A stretch of 64,000 bases of DNA from Francisella philomiragia subsp. philomiragia ATCC 25015 (lineage in GTDB: Bacteria > Pseudomonadota > Gammaproteobacteria > Francisellales > Francisellaceae), in assembly GCF_000156715.1 (NCBI RefSeq), contig NZ_DS999316.1, positions 420,619 through 484,618 on the forward strand, given 5' to 3'. This document shows, in pieces, positions 1-9,894 of the stretch (positions are counted from its first letter, which is position 1; each line of letters begins with the position of its first letter). A model generated the notes under the pieces. That model saw only the letters and a list, made by a program, of their open reading frames with translations, was not told where the DNA came from and did no database searches. The position numbers were made by a program, and so were the translations under genes.

Positions 1-381
1 AATAGCACTCATTGTCGCTTCAGTACCGGAATTTACGAATCTAACTTGTTCAATATTTGGCATAAGCTCTACTATTTTTTTAGCAAGTTCAATCTCTTGT
101 TTACAAGGAGCGCCATAACTTAGACCATTTTTTAGCTGACATTGTATAGCTTCAAGGACATCATCATCACCATGACCCAAAATCATTGGTCCCCACGATC
201 CGATATAATCTATATATTTGTTCCAATCAACATCATACAAATAAGCACCTTTCGCTGATTTTATGAATCTTGGAAATTCTTGCCCAACACTCTTAAATGC
301 TCTAACTGGAGAGTTAACTCCACCAGGTATATATTGTAAGGCCTCTTGGAATAAACTTTGAGAGTTAATTTTATTCTCCAT
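1..381 (-). CDS. hemL: Glutamate-1-semialdehyde 2,1-aminomutase, N-terminal part (runs off left edge)
   Basis: The enzyme converts glutamate-1-semialdehyde to 5-aminolevulinate, the C5-pathway entry to heme, using pyridoxal phosphate. Only the first 127 residues are in the window. They show the family's N-terminal motif [10 protein letters not shown] near residue 18, then [10 protein letters not shown] and the phosphate-binding stretch VNSGTEATM near residue 120. The catalytic lysine lies outside the window. The ATG at 381 sits 11 bases inside the end of gshB, so the two genes are probably translated together. The family call is firm; whether the rest of the gene is intact cannot be seen. Confidence 0.9.
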   Translation of the reverse strand, partial: MENKINSQSLFQEALQYIPGGVNSPVRAFKSVGQEFPRFIKSAKGAYLYDVDWNKYIDYIGSWGPMILGHGDDDVLEAIQCQLKNGLSYGAPCKQEIELAKKIVELMPNIEQVRFVNSGTEATMSAI

Positions 382-1345
382 GTTCTTGTTCCTGTCTCAT
401 TTTATTTATTTTTTTCTCGACTGCTTGCATTAGTAAGCTTGCAGCATTAACTTTGGTAGCTTTATAGATCTCTTGAATACCAGTTGGACTAGTAATATTA
501 ACTTCTGTTAGTTTATCTCCTATCACATCTAAACCAGCAAACATTACCCCTTCTTTTTTCAGCTTTTTAGCAACTTTTTTAGCTATTTTATAGTCTTGCT
601 CCTGAAGTTCTCTTACTTCAGCTCTAGCTCCAGCTGCCAAGTTACCACGATTATCACTATCACTAGGAACCCTAGCTAAGAGATATTTAATAGGTTCTCC
701 ATTTACTATCAAAATTCTCTTATCGCCATCTTTGATTGCTTCTTGATAATCTTGAACCATTATATATCTGGTTTCATGATGAGTTAGAGTTTCAAGGATA
801 ACATTTTTGTTTTTGTCGCCATCTTTGATCCTGAAGATAGAGCTGCCACCCATTCCATCAAGAGGCTTAACAATAATATCTTTATGCTCTGCGTAAAATT
901 GATTAATCTGCTTATAGCTTCTAGTTATCAGAGTGTTTGGTGCAAATTTAGGATAATTTGAAATAGCTACTTTCTCATTAAAATCTCTAAGTGCTTGCGG
1001 ATTATTTACGATTAACACTCCATGTTTTTTTGCCAAATCAAGCATATATGTCACATATATATACTCCATATTAAATGGTGGATCTTTGCGCATAAATATA
1101 CAATCAAGATCTAACAGTGATAAATCATGATGTTGAGATAATATTTCATACCAAGACTCTTTTGCTTTATGGATTTTTATCTTAAGCGCATCGCCTTTTG
1201 GCTTACCATTGATTATAGATAAATCATTTAAATAAAAAGTATAAATTTCCCAGCCTTTATCTTGAGCAGCTTGTAGCATCATATATGTGCTATCTTTTGA
1301 AATATTAAAAGAGTTTAAGTTATCTATTATAAATCCTACTTTCAT
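371..1345 (-). CDS. gshB: Glutathione synthetase (ATP-grasp)
   Basis: This enzyme joins glycine to gamma-glutamylcysteine with ATP, the last step of glutathione synthesis in the cytoplasm. The 324 residues match the usual prokaryotic length (about 315). The N-terminal substrate domain begins [12 protein letters not shown]. The ATP-grasp region carries [14 protein letters not shown] near residue 160, and the C-terminal end has the family signature [13 protein letters not shown] near residue 285. The gene lies 3 bases downstream of fmt and overlaps the start of hemL by 11 bases, so fmt-gshB-hemL looks like one transcription unit. gshA is not in the window. Confidence 0.95.
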   Translation of the reverse strand: MKVGFIIDNLNSFNISKDSTYMMLQAAQDKGWEIYTFYLNDLSIINGKPKGDALKIKIHKAKESWYEILSQHHDLSLLDLDCIFMRKDPPFNMEYIYVTYMLDLAKKHGVLIVNNPQALRDFNEKVAISNYPKFAPNTLITRSYKQINQFYAEHKDIIVKPLDGMGGSSIFRIKDGDKNKNVILETLTHHETRYIMVQDYQEAIKDGDKRILIVNGEPIKYLLARVPSDSDNRGNLAAGARAEVRELQEQDYKIAKKVAKKLKKEGVMFAGLDVIGDKLTEVNITSPTGIQEIYKATKVNAASLLMQAVEKKINKMRQEQEHGE

Positions 1346-1348
1346 TAT

Positions 1349-2287
1349 TTATCCTATTTTATACCCGATATATTTATCTAAATCTTTGCCATTCAAAATA
1401 TCTGCAATATTTAACATTTTCTTGTTGGGAAATTGTAATTGCTTAAATCTGATTATCTTGTCATTTGTAGCAATGTCAAAACCATTTTTAGTTATATCCG
1501 TAATTGCTGTAACTTCATCATTTGATGATTTTTCAAGTATCTCAAAATCACCTACTTTGACTTGCTCACCTCCTAGCATAAAAAATGCTGATGGCCATGG
1601 AGTAAATGCTCTAATATGACAACTAATTTCTTTGGCAGATTTTGTAAAATCTATAAGACCTTCTTGCTTAGTAATCTTATGTGCATAAGTAGGCTCACCT
1701 TGCTGAGGTTGCGGTTTGATCGTATCAATATTTTCTAGAGTTTCTAATAATGGTTTTATTGATAGTTTAGCGAATTTATCATGTAGTGATTGGGATGTAT
1801 CTGTATCTTGTATCTCAACCTCTAGAGTATTCAATATATCTCCAGTATCAAGTCCAGCATCCATTTGCATTATACAGATTCCAGTTTTAGAGTCTCCTGC
1901 TTGAATTGCTCTCTGGATAGGTGCTGCACCACGCCATTTAGGAAGTAATGAAACATGAATATTTAAACAACCATATTTAGGAATATCCAAAAACTCTTGA
2001 GGCAGTATAATTCCGTAGGCTATCACAACTATGACATCTGGTTTTAGTTCTCTAATTTGCTCAAGTACTTGAGGATATTTCTTAAAAGATAATGGTTGAA
2101 GCACTGGTGTGTTGTTGGCTATAGCCACTTCTTTGACAGGTGAAAATTGTATCTTCTTACCACGCCCTTTTGCTCTATCTGGCTGAGTAAGCACCGCTTG
2201 AATATTGTGCTGCGATTGATATAAGTCTTTTAGAACTTGTGCTGAAATATCAGGAGTTCCAGCAAAAACTATATTTAACTTTTTCAT
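1349..2287 (-). CDS. fmt: Methionyl-tRNA formyltransferase
   Basis: Fmt transfers a formyl group from 10-formyl-tetrahydrofolate to initiator Met-tRNA. The 312 residues are close to the E. coli length of 315. The N-terminal domain begins IVFAGTPDISA. The catalytic Asn and His lie in CLNIHVSLLPKWRGAAPIQ near residue 105, and the catalytic Asp lies in MDAGLDTGDIL near residue 143. The C-terminal OB-fold domain contains FTPWPSAFF. Fmt is often next to def, but here it lies between a small membrane protein gene (5 bases upstream) and gshB (3 bases downstream). Confidence 0.96.
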   Translation of the reverse strand: MKKLNIVFAGTPDISAQVLKDLYQSQHNIQAVLTQPDRAKGRGKKIQFSPVKEVAIANNTPVLQPLSFKKYPQVLEQIRELKPDVIVVIAYGIILPQEFLDIPKYGCLNIHVSLLPKWRGAAPIQRAIQAGDSKTGICIMQMDAGLDTGDILNTLEVEIQDTDTSQSLHDKFAKLSIKPLLETLENIDTIKPQPQQGEPTYAHKITKQEGLIDFTKSAKEISCHIRAFTPWPSAFFMLGGEQVKVGDFEILEKSSNDEVTAITDITKNGFDIATNDKIIRFKQLQFPNKKMLNIADILNGKDLDKYIGYKIG

Positions 2288-2292
2288 TGTTA

Positions 2293-2691
2293 CTAATCTC
2301 TAAAAGCATATGCCCGTAATTGAACACTACTTAATTCAGTAATTTGACCCTCTGGGAACAGACAAACGTATTTTATCTCATGCGCGCCATTTTGAGCAGC
2401 TAATTTTACAGCCTCTCTTATATTTTGATTACATAGTTTTTGGAAATCTCTCTCTTGATCTACACCTATTACCACTCTTATTTCACCTATGCTATCTTGT
2501 GTATCTGTTTGATAACGTAGATTAAATATTCTGACTTGTTTTGGATCTGTAGCTGGCAATTTTGCACTATATTTAGGTAAATATACACCTTTTGGTTCAG
2601 GGATATTCTTAGAAACAAAAAAATATATACAAGATATAAAAACTATAAACAATATACCAACATACATCAAATTTTGACTGAATCGACTCAT
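2293..2691 (-). CDS. Membrane-anchored protein of unknown function
   Basis: I do not recognise the family. The 132-residue product has one hydrophobic segment at about residues 8-27, followed by a soluble domain rich in predicted strands and helices (VRIFNLRYQTDTQ, then EAVKLAAQNGAHEIKYVCLF). The anchor suggests the soluble part faces the periplasm. There is no lipobox. The gene ends 5 bases before fmt and is probably the first gene of the fmt-gshB-hemL unit. Position in the operon says nothing certain about its role. Reality as a gene is supported by length, tight spacing and normal codon use. Confidence 0.75.
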   Translation of the reverse strand: MSRFSQNLMYVGILFIVFISCIYFFVSKNIPEPKGVYLPKYSAKLPATDPKQVRIFNLRYQTDTQDSIGEIRVVIGVDQERDFQKLCNQNIREAVKLAAQNGAHEIKYVCLFPEGQITELSSVQLRAYAFRD

Positions 2692-2846
2692 TAAAAATTA
2701 AATATTACTCTAAACTAGCTAGATTTTAACACATCTAGTCTATATTGGCTAAATATTAAGTTATTCGATAAGTATTAGAAACAAATTGAAAATCATAATT
2801 AAAACCATTATTATATTTATAAATTTAAATATATATTTATTTCAAT

Positions 2847-3179
2847 ATGTCATCTATCACAAATTTTTTAAAAGTAATTTCTGATAAAAATAGATTAATT
2901 ATTTTATATGTATTAAACAAAAATACTCTTTGCGTATGTGATATCCAAAAACTTATCTCATTAACTCAAGGAGCGTTATCAATACAGCTAAAAAATCTTG
3001 TAACTACTGGATTGCTAGAGTCTTTTAAACAAGGCAAATGGGTGTTTTATAAACTAGATAAAAATATTCCAGAATATCAATTAAACATTTTAAATGAGCT
3101 TTTCAAACAAATAGATAAAGACGAAGAAGTTCAACAAATAATATCTAAACTAGAAATTTCTGAAATTTGTAAAATTTAA
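2847..3179 (+). CDS. arsR: ArsR/SmtB-family metalloregulator
   Basis: This is a winged-helix repressor that likely releases DNA on binding arsenite. The 110 residues include the recognition-helix region LTQGALSIQLKNLVTTGLLES and the wing GKWVFYKLD. The metal-binding motif LCVCDIQ gives Cys29 and Cys31, as in the ELCVCDL motif of classic ArsR. The third cysteine present in plasmid-type ArsR is not at the expected place. The gene lies 9 bases before an ACR3 exporter, so arsenite sensing is the likely function. No clear Shine-Dalgarno precedes the ATG, and the upstream 150 bases are very AT-rich. Confidence 0.9.
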   Translation: MSSITNFLKVISDKNRLIILYVLNKNTLCVCDIQKLISLTQGALSIQLKNLVTTGLLESFKQGKWVFYKLDKNIPEYQLNILNELFKQIDKDEEVQQIISKLEISEICKI

Positions 3180-3188
3180 GGAGTAATA

Positions 3189-4217
3189 ATGAAATTAAAG
3201 TTTCTCGATAGGTTTCTGACCTTATGGATTTTTTTAGCTATGATTGCGGGTATCACTATTGGATATACTCTACCAGAAGCTAAAAACTTTATATCAAAAT
3301 TTGATATTGGATCAGGTAATTGGTTAATAGGACTAGGTCTAATTGTGATGATGTATCCACCACTAGCAAAAGTTAAATACTCAACAATGCCAGAAATATT
3401 TAAAGATACTAAAATTCTACTTTTATCTTTAATCCAAAACTGGCTGATTGGTCCTATTCTGATGTTTATCTTAGCAGTTATTTTTTTCCATGACCAACCT
3501 AGCTTTATGATAGGACTAATTTTAATAGGGTTAGCAAGATGTATTGCTATGGTAATTGTATGGAATGACTTGGCCAAAGGATCTAGAGAATATTGTGCCG
3601 GATTAGTTGCGTTTAATTCTATTTTTCAAATAATATTTTATGCTGCTTACGCATATATATTTATTACAGTTATTCCAAAACTACTGGGATTTGATACGAA
3701 CATCAATATAAATATATCAATGTTAGATATTGCAAAAAGTGTCGGAATATATCTAGGAATACCTTTTGTAGCTGGAATATTAACTAGAGCTATCTTAATC
3801 TCTAATAAAGGCGAACAATGGTATATAGATAAATTCACTCCAGCGATATCACCTCTGACATTGATCGCCCTACTATTTACTATAGTGCTGATGTTTACTA
3901 CAAAAGGAAATGAAATAATTAACTTGCCATTTCAAGTAATCAAGGTTGCTATTCCGCTTTTGATATATTTTTTGATAATGTTTAGCATATCATTTTTTAT
4001 GTCATATAAAGCTAAAGCAACTTATGAGCAAGCCGTATCTTTGAGCTTCACAGCTGCTTCAAATAATTTTGAGTTAGCTATAGCAGTTGCAATCTCAGTA
4101 TTTGGCATAAACTCTACCGAAGCTTTTGTTAGTGTAATTGGTCCTCTGGTTGAGGTGCCAGTTTTGATTGGGTTAGTAAATGTGGCTTTGTGGTTGAATA
4201 AAAAATATTTTAATTAA
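3189..4217 (+). CDS. acr3: ACR3-family arsenite efflux transporter
   Basis: The protein exports arsenite (and perhaps antimonite) across the inner membrane by proton exchange. It has 342 residues and about ten membrane segments. The ACR3 signature [14 protein letters not shown] near residue 115 holds the conserved essential cysteine (Cys118), and the conserved glutamate lies in [14 protein letters not shown] near residue 320. It belongs to ACR3, not to the unrelated ArsB family. A good ribosome site (AAGGAG, 6 bases before the ATG) fixes the start. It follows arsR directly and precedes an SMR pump. No arsC reductase gene is nearby. Confidence 0.93.
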   Translation: MKLKFLDRFLTLWIFLAMIAGITIGYTLPEAKNFISKFDIGSGNWLIGLGLIVMMYPPLAKVKYSTMPEIFKDTKILLLSLIQNWLIGPILMFILAVIFFHDQPSFMIGLILIGLARCIAMVIVWNDLAKGSREYCAGLVAFNSIFQIIFYAAYAYIFITVIPKLLGFDTNININISMLDIAKSVGIYLGIPFVAGILTRAILISNKGEQWYIDKFTPAISPLTLIALLFTIVLMFTTKGNEIINLPFQVIKVAIPLLIYFLIMFSISFFMSYKAKATYEQAVSLSFTAASNNFELAIAVAISVFGINSTEAFVSVIGPLVEVPVLIGLVNVALWLNKKYFN

Positions 4218-4268
4218 GCCAATTCTACAATATTATTAAGAATATAATACCTAAATTATACATCTTCT

Positions 4269-4598
4269 ATGCCATACGTATATCTAGTTATAGCTATAAT
4301 CACTGAAGTCCTTGGGACAGTTTCGTTACCATTATGCAATGGTTTTACAAGGATTGTTCCTTCACTATTTGTTTTGATATTTTATGGACTTTCGTTTTAC
4401 TTTTTATCATTAACATTAAAATATATGAATATTGCTTTTGCGTATTCTATATGGTCAGCATTTGGAATTATTTTAATAGGAATTATAGGATATCTATTTT
4501 TTAAGCAAAAGTTGGATTTACCATTTGTCTTAGGAACATCGTTTATACTTATTGGAACTATTATTATTTGTGCATATTCAAAAACTATTATGCATTAA
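4269..4598 (+). CDS. Small multidrug resistance (SMR) family transporter
   Basis: This is a four-helix inner-membrane pump of 109 residues, the normal SMR length. It keeps the EmrE landmarks: the membrane-embedded glutamate in ITEVLGT near residue 13, the GFTR motif after helix 1, and YSIWSAFGIILIG around the conserved tryptophan in helix 3. Homodimers of such proteins exchange protons for quaternary cations or guanidinium. The substrate cannot be read from sequence. It starts 51 bases after the arsenite exporter on the same strand, so it may share its transcript. No clear ribosome site precedes the ATG. Confidence 0.88.
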   Translation: MPYVYLVIAIITEVLGTVSLPLCNGFTRIVPSLFVLIFYGLSFYFLSLTLKYMNIAFAYSIWSAFGIILIGIIGYLFFKQKLDLPFVLGTSFILIGTIIICAYSKTIMH

Positions 4599-4609
4599 GT
4601 TTATAATAT

Positions 4610-6766
4610 TTATTTCTTGTATTTAATTTCCCAACAATTATGGATATTTTTGTTAGATAAAAAGTCTCTTGATAAACAAATTTTATCAATATTCTCACAA
4701 TTAAACTTAGCTATTATTTCTTGTGACATTTTGAAGCGACGATAATTGTTAGAGAAATATAATACTCCATCTTTTTTGAGGGAATCCATAGCTAAATTTA
4801 TCAGCAATTCATGATCTCTTTGAATATCAAGAATATCATCCATACGCTTAGAGTTTGAAAATGTTGGTGGATCTAAAAATATCACATCAAACTTCTCGCT
4901 GTTGGATTTTAACCAACTAATACAATCTGCCTGAATAAAATTATGCTTTTTAATATCTAAGTTATTTAGCTCAAAATTATTCTTACCCCACTCAAGATAA
5001 GTGTTAGACATATCTACACTTGTAGTTTTTGCTCCTTTTAAAGCAGCATGAACACTAGCTGTGCATGTATAACTAAATAAATTCAATAAAGTCTTATTTT
5101 TTGAAGCTTTTGCCACAAGCTGTCTAATTTTACGGTGGTCTAAGAAAATACCAGTATCTAAATAGTCATCAAAATTCACATAAAATTTAGCATCAAATTC
5201 ATTAATAACGTGAAAGTTATTTTTGTCATTATTTTTTTGATACTGTTCTTTGCCTTTTTGACGCTGACGGACTCTTGTATGTATATTTTCATATTGAATA
5301 TCTAGAGTTTTATGTATCTGATATATAGCTTGATAAAATCTTTGTTTAGCAATATTCTGATCTATAGTAGCATCGGCACGATATTCTTGTAAAAACACAT
5401 GCTCACCATATATATCTACAGCTACAGCAAAAGTTGGAATATCAGCATCATATAAACGATAACACTCTACTCCCGACTGCTTTAACCATGGTTTTAGGTT
5501 TTTAAGATTCTTCTTCAGTTTATTAGAAAAATCTATATGCTCATCTGACTTTTGTGCACTTGCTTCAGCTATACGAATATTTTTCTCAAGCTGGCTTTCA
5601 TGTTTAAATCTTGCATGCTCATTTATATCAAACTGATACAATACTGTTTCAATAGCGCCATTATAGAATTTATTCTTCTTAGTAGTACGTAGCTGCATTT
5701 CTTTAATTGATTCATCAAAACTTGTCAAAATCGCAACTTTCCAACCATAAAAGTCTTGAGATAATCTATCACCGAAACCATTAAATATGTCTAAAAGTTC
5801 ATCAAGCTGATCACCATATAAACGCTCACCATAAGGAGGATTTGTAACTATCAAACCCTCACTATCAAACTCATTTTCAAGATCACGGATATCTTGTCGC
5901 TTAATATTAACAACATCTTCAACACCAGCTTGATAAATGTTTCTATCAGCCTTATCTAAAACATTGTTATCAATATCATAGCCTTGAATAATTGCATTTG
6001 TTGGCTTTTGAGCTTTTTTTGCTATTTCTAATAAGTTACTCCATAAGTCTTGATCATGAAGCTTTGAATTGAATAGCTTAAATTCTTTATTTAACAACAC
6101 AGGAGCTATATTTTTTGCCATAAGAGCAGCTTCAATAAGAATAGTCCCAGAACCACACATTGGATCAATCAATATAGGTTGATCTTTTTCAAGTTCATCT
6201 AACCACCCTGCTTTGATAAGTATCGCTGCTGCTAAAGATTCTTTTAAAGGTGCTTGGCCTTGAAATTGTCTATAGCTACGCTTATGTAGGCTCTCTATAT
6301 TTAAGCATAAAAACACATTCACATACTGCTTATGTAAATGTAATTTTATTATATTATCGGGATTATCAGTATCAATATTTGGTCGTTCATTAGTTTCTCT
6401 ACGAAACTGATCGACTATAGCATCTTTTGTCTTTTGCGAAACAAACATAGTATTATTAAAATCATAATGCTTACCTGAGATTATGATTTTAAAAGCTGTG
6501 TTAACATCAAAGTAATCTAACCAATTTATTGATGATATAAAATCATATAAAGCTTGCTGATCTGTAGCTTTTTGAGTAGCTATTTTTAGCATAACTTGGC
6601 TTGCTAGATGAGAGTAAATACAAACTTTGTAGGCATCTTCAAAAGATCCCTCAAACTCAACTCCAGCAAGTTTTTCAGATGATGATATGCCTAACGCATC
6701 TAGCTCATCTTTTAATAAAAGCTCTATACCCTTTGCACAGCTAGCGAAAAATGTAAAATTTTGCAT
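4610..6766 (-). CDS. rlmL: Bifunctional 23S rRNA methyltransferase RlmKL (m2G2445 / m7G2069)
   Basis: This fused enzyme modifies two guanines of 23S rRNA. At 718 residues it has full length. The N-terminal half has a THUMP domain and the RlmL methyltransferase with [14 protein letters not shown] near residue 200 and the catalytic TNPPYGERL near residue 305. The C-terminal half is the RlmK methyltransferase with [14 protein letters not shown] near residue 565 and [12 protein letters not shown] near residue 635. Both active-site motifs are intact. It stands alone, converging on the SMR gene with 11 bases between stops. Confidence 0.95.
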   Translation of the reverse strand: MQNFTFFASCAKGIELLLKDELDALGISSSEKLAGVEFEGSFEDAYKVCIYSHLASQVMLKIATQKATDQQALYDFISSINWLDYFDVNTAFKIIISGKHYDFNNTMFVSQKTKDAIVDQFRRETNERPNIDTDNPDNIIKLHLHKQYVNVFLCLNIESLHKRSYRQFQGQAPLKESLAAAILIKAGWLDELEKDQPILIDPMCGSGTILIEAALMAKNIAPVLLNKEFKLFNSKLHDQDLWSNLLEIAKKAQKPTNAIIQGYDIDNNVLDKADRNIYQAGVEDVVNIKRQDIRDLENEFDSEGLIVTNPPYGERLYGDQLDELLDIFNGFGDRLSQDFYGWKVAILTSFDESIKEMQLRTTKKNKFYNGAIETVLYQFDINEHARFKHESQLEKNIRIAEASAQKSDEHIDFSNKLKKNLKNLKPWLKQSGVECYRLYDADIPTFAVAVDIYGEHVFLQEYRADATIDQNIAKQRFYQAIYQIHKTLDIQYENIHTRVRQRQKGKEQYQKNNDKNNFHVINEFDAKFYVNFDDYLDTGIFLDHRKIRQLVAKASKNKTLLNLFSYTCTASVHAALKGAKTTSVDMSNTYLEWGKNNFELNNLDIKKHNFIQADCISWLKSNSEKFDVIFLDPPTFSNSKRMDDILDIQRDHELLINLAMDSLKKDGVLYFSNNYRRFKMSQEIIAKFNCENIDKICLSRDFLSNKNIHNCWEIKYKK

Positions 6767-6843
6767 AAGAAATTATAAAATATAAAATATGTGTTAAATG
6801 ATATATTAATTCCAATAAATAACAATTAATAAGCGAAAATCTA

Positions 6844-6870
6844 TTGATTTTATAAGATATAAAATATAAT
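6844..6870 (+). promoter_or_regulatory. Predicted promoter of tRNA-Val
   Basis: A perfect -10 box TATAAT lies at 6865-6870, with a possible -35 TTGATT at 6844-6849. The 15-base spacer is shorter than the usual 17. The start would fall about 7 bases before the mature tRNA. Read by eye only. Confidence 0.45.
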
Positions 6871-6883
6871 ATCTATTCTAAAT

Positions 6884-6960
6884 ACTCGCATAGCTCAGTT
6901 GGTTAGAGTACTATCTTGACATGGTAGGGGTCACTGGTTCGAATCCAGTTGCGAGTACCA
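6884..6960 (+). tRNA. tRNA-Val (anticodon GAC)
   Basis: The 77-base sequence folds as a standard cloverleaf. The acceptor stem ACTCGCA pairs with TGCGAGT, and the anticodon stem CTATC pairs with GGTAG around the loop TTGACAT, giving anticodon GAC (valine, GUC/GUU codons). The T arm is ACTGG-TTCGAAT-CCAGT. The CCA end is encoded. It lies between rlmKL and the small gene upstream-adjacent to rdgC. Confidence 0.96.
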
Positions 6961-6974
6961 GTAATTCATCTCGA

Positions 6975-7232
6975 CTATCTAATACACATAATCGATATCA
7001 AATTTGAAAAATCAAAACCTAATAAATTTTTAACTTCATCACTTTTTAGCAATGCTACTAAGCCTGCTTTGGTATTATCATGTTTGAATATTTTTTCTAT
7101 CGTAGCGTCATTTTCAGTCAGCTGAATTTTCAAAAAATCTTTTTCTAAAAAAATCTTACACCCTTCTTTTAAACTTGGGTGATGTGCTAGACCATATTCG
7201 TATGCTTTTAATTGATTATCATTTAATGTCAT
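6975..7232 (-). CDS. Hypothetical small protein coupled to rdgC
   Basis: I do not recognise this 85-residue protein. It looks soluble, with no signal peptide or membrane segment and a mix of helix-forming and charged residues (MTLNDNQLKAYEYGLAHHPS at the N-terminus). Its ATG lies 2 bases after the stop of rdgC, which strongly suggests translation from the same message. The gene ends 14 bases from the 3' end of tRNA-Val, which is on the other strand. A role linked to recombination is only a guess from position. Confidence 0.65.
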   Translation of the reverse strand: MTLNDNQLKAYEYGLAHHPSLKEGCKIFLEKDFLKIQLTENDATIEKIFKHDNTKAGLVALLKSDEVKNLLGFDFSNLISIMCIR

Positions 7233-7234
7233 AT

Positions 7235-8101
7235 TTACAAACTCTCATCTTCTTTGATCCAACTTTGCATAGCTGTAATAAGCTCAGCAAAAATATCTGC
7301 CATCAGCAATAAATCAACTTCATGACCAACATTATCTTCTTTATTTAGATCTTTTATACCATCTAAGAATTTAATACTTTTAAACTGTAACTTAGTATTT
7401 GCTGTCATAGCAAGCTGCTCTTTCCAAGTTATAGCTAACTCTGTAATGTACCCTCCACTATCAATAAATGATTTGATATTATCATTCAACATCGAGCTAC
7501 CTTGACATGAGATATTTGCAATACTATCTCCTATAGCACTTGTTAGCTTACATTTTTCTGCTATTTCAATATCTACTGGATAAGTATCTTCGACAAGCCA
7601 CTCTGTTAGAATATCTGTTTCTTCTTTAATGACAGGCTCAAACCTTGCTTCACATCTATGCAATAGATCTAAAACTTCTGTAATCTGTTTTTCTGAAACA
7701 CTATCAATTATTAAATAGTTATTAGTCAGATCCAAATAGCCGTGAATCTTTCTAAACTTACTAAATGCTAGAGGTAGTAGCTTTTGCTCCATATCCTCTT
7801 TTATTTGTGTTTTTTCTTTTTTACTTACATATCGAGTAAGTTCTAACTCTTGAATATATTCTTGTGCTTGTTGGTTGATAACTTGAGCAGGAAGAATTTT
7901 TTCTTCAGTAAGCAAACAAAATGCAGCTAAATGATTAAACTTAAAAAGACATCGTTCATCTTTTATAAACGGGTTTGTAAAACCTCTCGAAGATTTCTGA
8001 GAATTGCTACAAGGAATAAATGCGAGTTTATTCATCGAATCTTCAAAAACATCTATATTAATATCAGTAATTTTGAATGCTGTAAGATTTTTAAAAAACA
8101 T
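7235..8101 (-). CDS. rdgC: Recombination-associated protein RdgC
   Basis: RdgC is a ring-shaped DNA-binding protein that restrains RecA in gammaproteobacteria and, in Neisseria, affects pilin variation. The 288 residues are near the usual 300. The N-terminus shows the family pattern MFFKNLTAFKIT, followed by FIPCSNSQKSSRGFTNPF near residue 28 and later helices such as EDMEQKLLPLAFSKFRKIHG. It is probably the first gene of a pair with the small downstream gene. RecF, another RecA-loading factor, is 31 kb away in the same window. Confidence 0.92.
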   Translation of the reverse strand: MFFKNLTAFKITDINIDVFEDSMNKLAFIPCSNSQKSSRGFTNPFIKDERCLFKFNHLAAFCLLTEEKILPAQVINQQAQEYIQELELTRYVSKKEKTQIKEDMEQKLLPLAFSKFRKIHGYLDLTNNYLIIDSVSEKQITEVLDLLHRCEARFEPVIKEETDILTEWLVEDTYPVDIEIAEKCKLTSAIGDSIANISCQGSSMLNDNIKSFIDSGGYITELAITWKEQLAMTANTKLQFKSIKFLDGIKDLNKEDNVGHEVDLLLMADIFAELITAMQSWIKEDESL

Positions 8102-8172
8102 AAAAAACGATTAAATATAATAAAACTGTCTCAAAATAATAAAACATCTAATCATAAAGTAAAACTATTAAA

Positions 8173-8682
8173 CTACAAATTTAATAGTTTATATGATTTA
8201 ACTATCTCAAAACTCATGACTGTTGTTGCTGTATCTGCTGGGAAATATTTGATTATAGCTATTTTGTCAAAGATGATTTTTTTAGAAAGTTGATATTTCA
8301 AAAGCTTGTCATGATTAGTCGCACCATACACTAAGCTAACATGAGGATCTAAATTATATTCACTTTCTGTATCTAATTTTCTTATACTAGCAAAAAGATT
8401 ATCTAACTGTATAGTTTTTGATAACTTGAGATAATAGTTCATAAAATAAGAGTATCTATCTATAGTCGTATCATCAATATCTAATGAAATATTCTGATAA
8501 TTAAGCTGACACGCCCAACACCCAAAATCTTCAACAATATTTTTAGCAGAGCTAAATAATGTCAAATGAGGTATAAATGATGGTTGTCTAGCAATATAAG
8601 AATTATAGTTTATACATCTAGCTAGAGCTAGGAGATATTTCTGTGCTGGTATTAGCCAAACACTATATTTATGAGATGACAC
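8173..8682 (-). CDS. 2H phosphoesterase superfamily protein
   Basis: The 169-residue protein carries the two H-x-T/S-L motifs that define 2H phosphoesterases: PHLTLF near residue 38 and PHVSLVYG near residue 113. Members cleave cyclic 2',3'-phosphates or ligate RNA ends. The layout resembles the small cyclic-phosphodiesterase group (CPDase-like) more than ThpR. The start is GTG at 8682, since no ATG occurs near the N-terminus. It is divergent from trhO with about 90 bases between starts. Substrate is unknown. Confidence 0.75.
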   Translation of the reverse strand: MSSHKYSVWLIPAQKYLLALARCINYNSYIARQPSFIPHLTLFSSAKNIVEDFGCWACQLNYQNISLDIDDTTIDRYSYFMNYYLKLSKTIQLDNLFASIRKLDTESEYNLDPHVSLVYGATNHDKLLKYQLSKKIIFDKIAIIKYFPADTATTVMSFEIVKSYKLLNL

Positions 8683-8717
8683 AATTATTAACTCATTCTA
8701 ACAAAAATTGTAATATT

Positions 8718-8726
8718 TGTTATAAT
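8718..8726 (+). promoter_or_regulatory. trhO: Predicted extended -10 promoter of trhO
   Basis: The run TGTTATAAT is a perfect extended -10 element, with TATAAT at 8721-8726. It places the start of transcription about 38 bases before the trhO ATG. No good -35 box is seen, which extended -10 promoters tolerate. Confidence 0.5.
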
Positions 8727-8770
8727 AGCAAATCTTTAGTTATATAAATTATGAATTTCTAGGAATAAAT

Positions 8771-9763
8771 ATGTCACAAATAGTTGTTTGCGCAATGTAC
8801 AAATTTGTAACGCTTGAAGATTATGAAGCTATGCGCCAGCCTCTGCTTGATACTATGATAAAAAATAATGTCAAAGGTACACTACTTCTTGCTAATGAAG
8901 GTATTAATGGGACAGTAGCAGGATCTCGAGAAGGTGTAAATGCGTTATTAGCATATCTAAAATCTGATTCTAGATTAGCTGATATTGACTACAAAGAGTC
9001 TTATCATCAAGAAATGCCTTTCTATCGTTCAAAAGTAAAACTTAAAAAAGAGATTGTAACTCTTGGTATCGAAGAGATTGATCCAAATAAAGTCTGCGGA
9101 AAGTATGTGGAGCCTAAAGATTGGAATGCTCTTATATCTGATCCAGAGACTATACTTGTAGATACTCGTAATGATTATGAGATAGAAATAGGTACATTCA
9201 AAAATGCTATTAATCCAAGCACAGAGACTTTTAGAGAATTTCCAGAATATGTCGATAAAAACCTAGACCCTAAAAAGCACAAAAAAGTAGCTATGTTTTG
9301 TACCGGTGGGATTAGATGTGAGAAATCTACAGCTTTAATGAAAGCTAAAGGTTTTGATGAGGTTTATCACCTAAAAGGCGGTATCTTAAAATATCTAGAA
9401 GAAGTACCAAAAGAAGAATCCATGTGGGAAGGTGAATGTTTTGTATTTGACTCAAGAGTAGCTGTAAATCATGATCTTGAGAAAGGTAGCTATGATCAAT
9501 GCTTTGCTTGTCGTATGCCTATCACCGAAGAGGACAAAAAACGCCCAGAGTATGTCAAAGGTATAAGCTGTCATCATTGTTATGATAAAGTTACAGAAGA
9601 GCAAAAAGCACGCTTTGCAGAACGTGAAAAACAATCTCAACTAGCTGCTGAAAGAGGGTTTTCACATGTTGGTGATGATGCCAAAAAATTAGCAAAATTA
9701 AATAAACAACAAAAACAACAAGCAAAAGAAATAGCTCGTAAAAAAGCAAAAAGTGAAATTTGA
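8771..9763 (+). CDS. trhO: tRNA uridine(34) hydroxylase TrhO (rhodanese family)
   Basis: TrhO (formerly YceA) makes 5-hydroxyuridine at tRNA position 34 using oxygen. The 330 residues include the N-terminal acylphosphatase-like domain with [14 protein letters not shown] near residue 42, and a rhodanese domain with [15 protein letters not shown] near residue 125 and the active loop [12 protein letters not shown] near residue 175. The C-terminal part has a cysteine-rich stretch (CFACRMPI and SCHHCYDK) near residues 243 and 266, followed by a lysine-rich tail. AGGAA before the ATG fixes the start. Confidence 0.94.
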   Translation: MSQIVVCAMYKFVTLEDYEAMRQPLLDTMIKNNVKGTLLLANEGINGTVAGSREGVNALLAYLKSDSRLADIDYKESYHQEMPFYRSKVKLKKEIVTLGIEEIDPNKVCGKYVEPKDWNALISDPETILVDTRNDYEIEIGTFKNAINPSTETFREFPEYVDKNLDPKKHKKVAMFCTGGIRCEKSTALMKAKGFDEVYHLKGGILKYLEEVPKEESMWEGECFVFDSRVAVNHDLEKGSYDQCFACRMPITEEDKKRPEYVKGISCHHCYDKVTEEQKARFAEREKQSQLAAERGFSHVGDDAKKLAKLNKQQKQQAKEIARKKAKSEI

Positions 9764-9894
9764 CTTCTACTTATAAACAATCAAAATTCAAATCATATTT
9801 TTAGAAGCAATTTTATACTCCTACTGTTAAAATAACATATATTTAAATATTTCTTTTAAGATATAAATTCTCAACATAAAAGGCTATAACTCTT

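Noticed and set aside
1287..1619. 110-residue plus-strand frame across gshB and fmt
   Set aside because: It lies opposite two firmly identified genes, has no ribosome site and a composition typical of antisense frames.
3176..3577. 133-residue minus-strand frame inside the arsenite exporter
   Set aside because: It is the complement of a conserved membrane-protein coding region. No start signal or family match.
7931..8293. 120-residue plus-strand frame between rdgC and the 2H gene
   Set aside because: It overlaps the start of rdgC and the end of the 2H gene on the other strand. The gap between the two real genes is only 71 bases.
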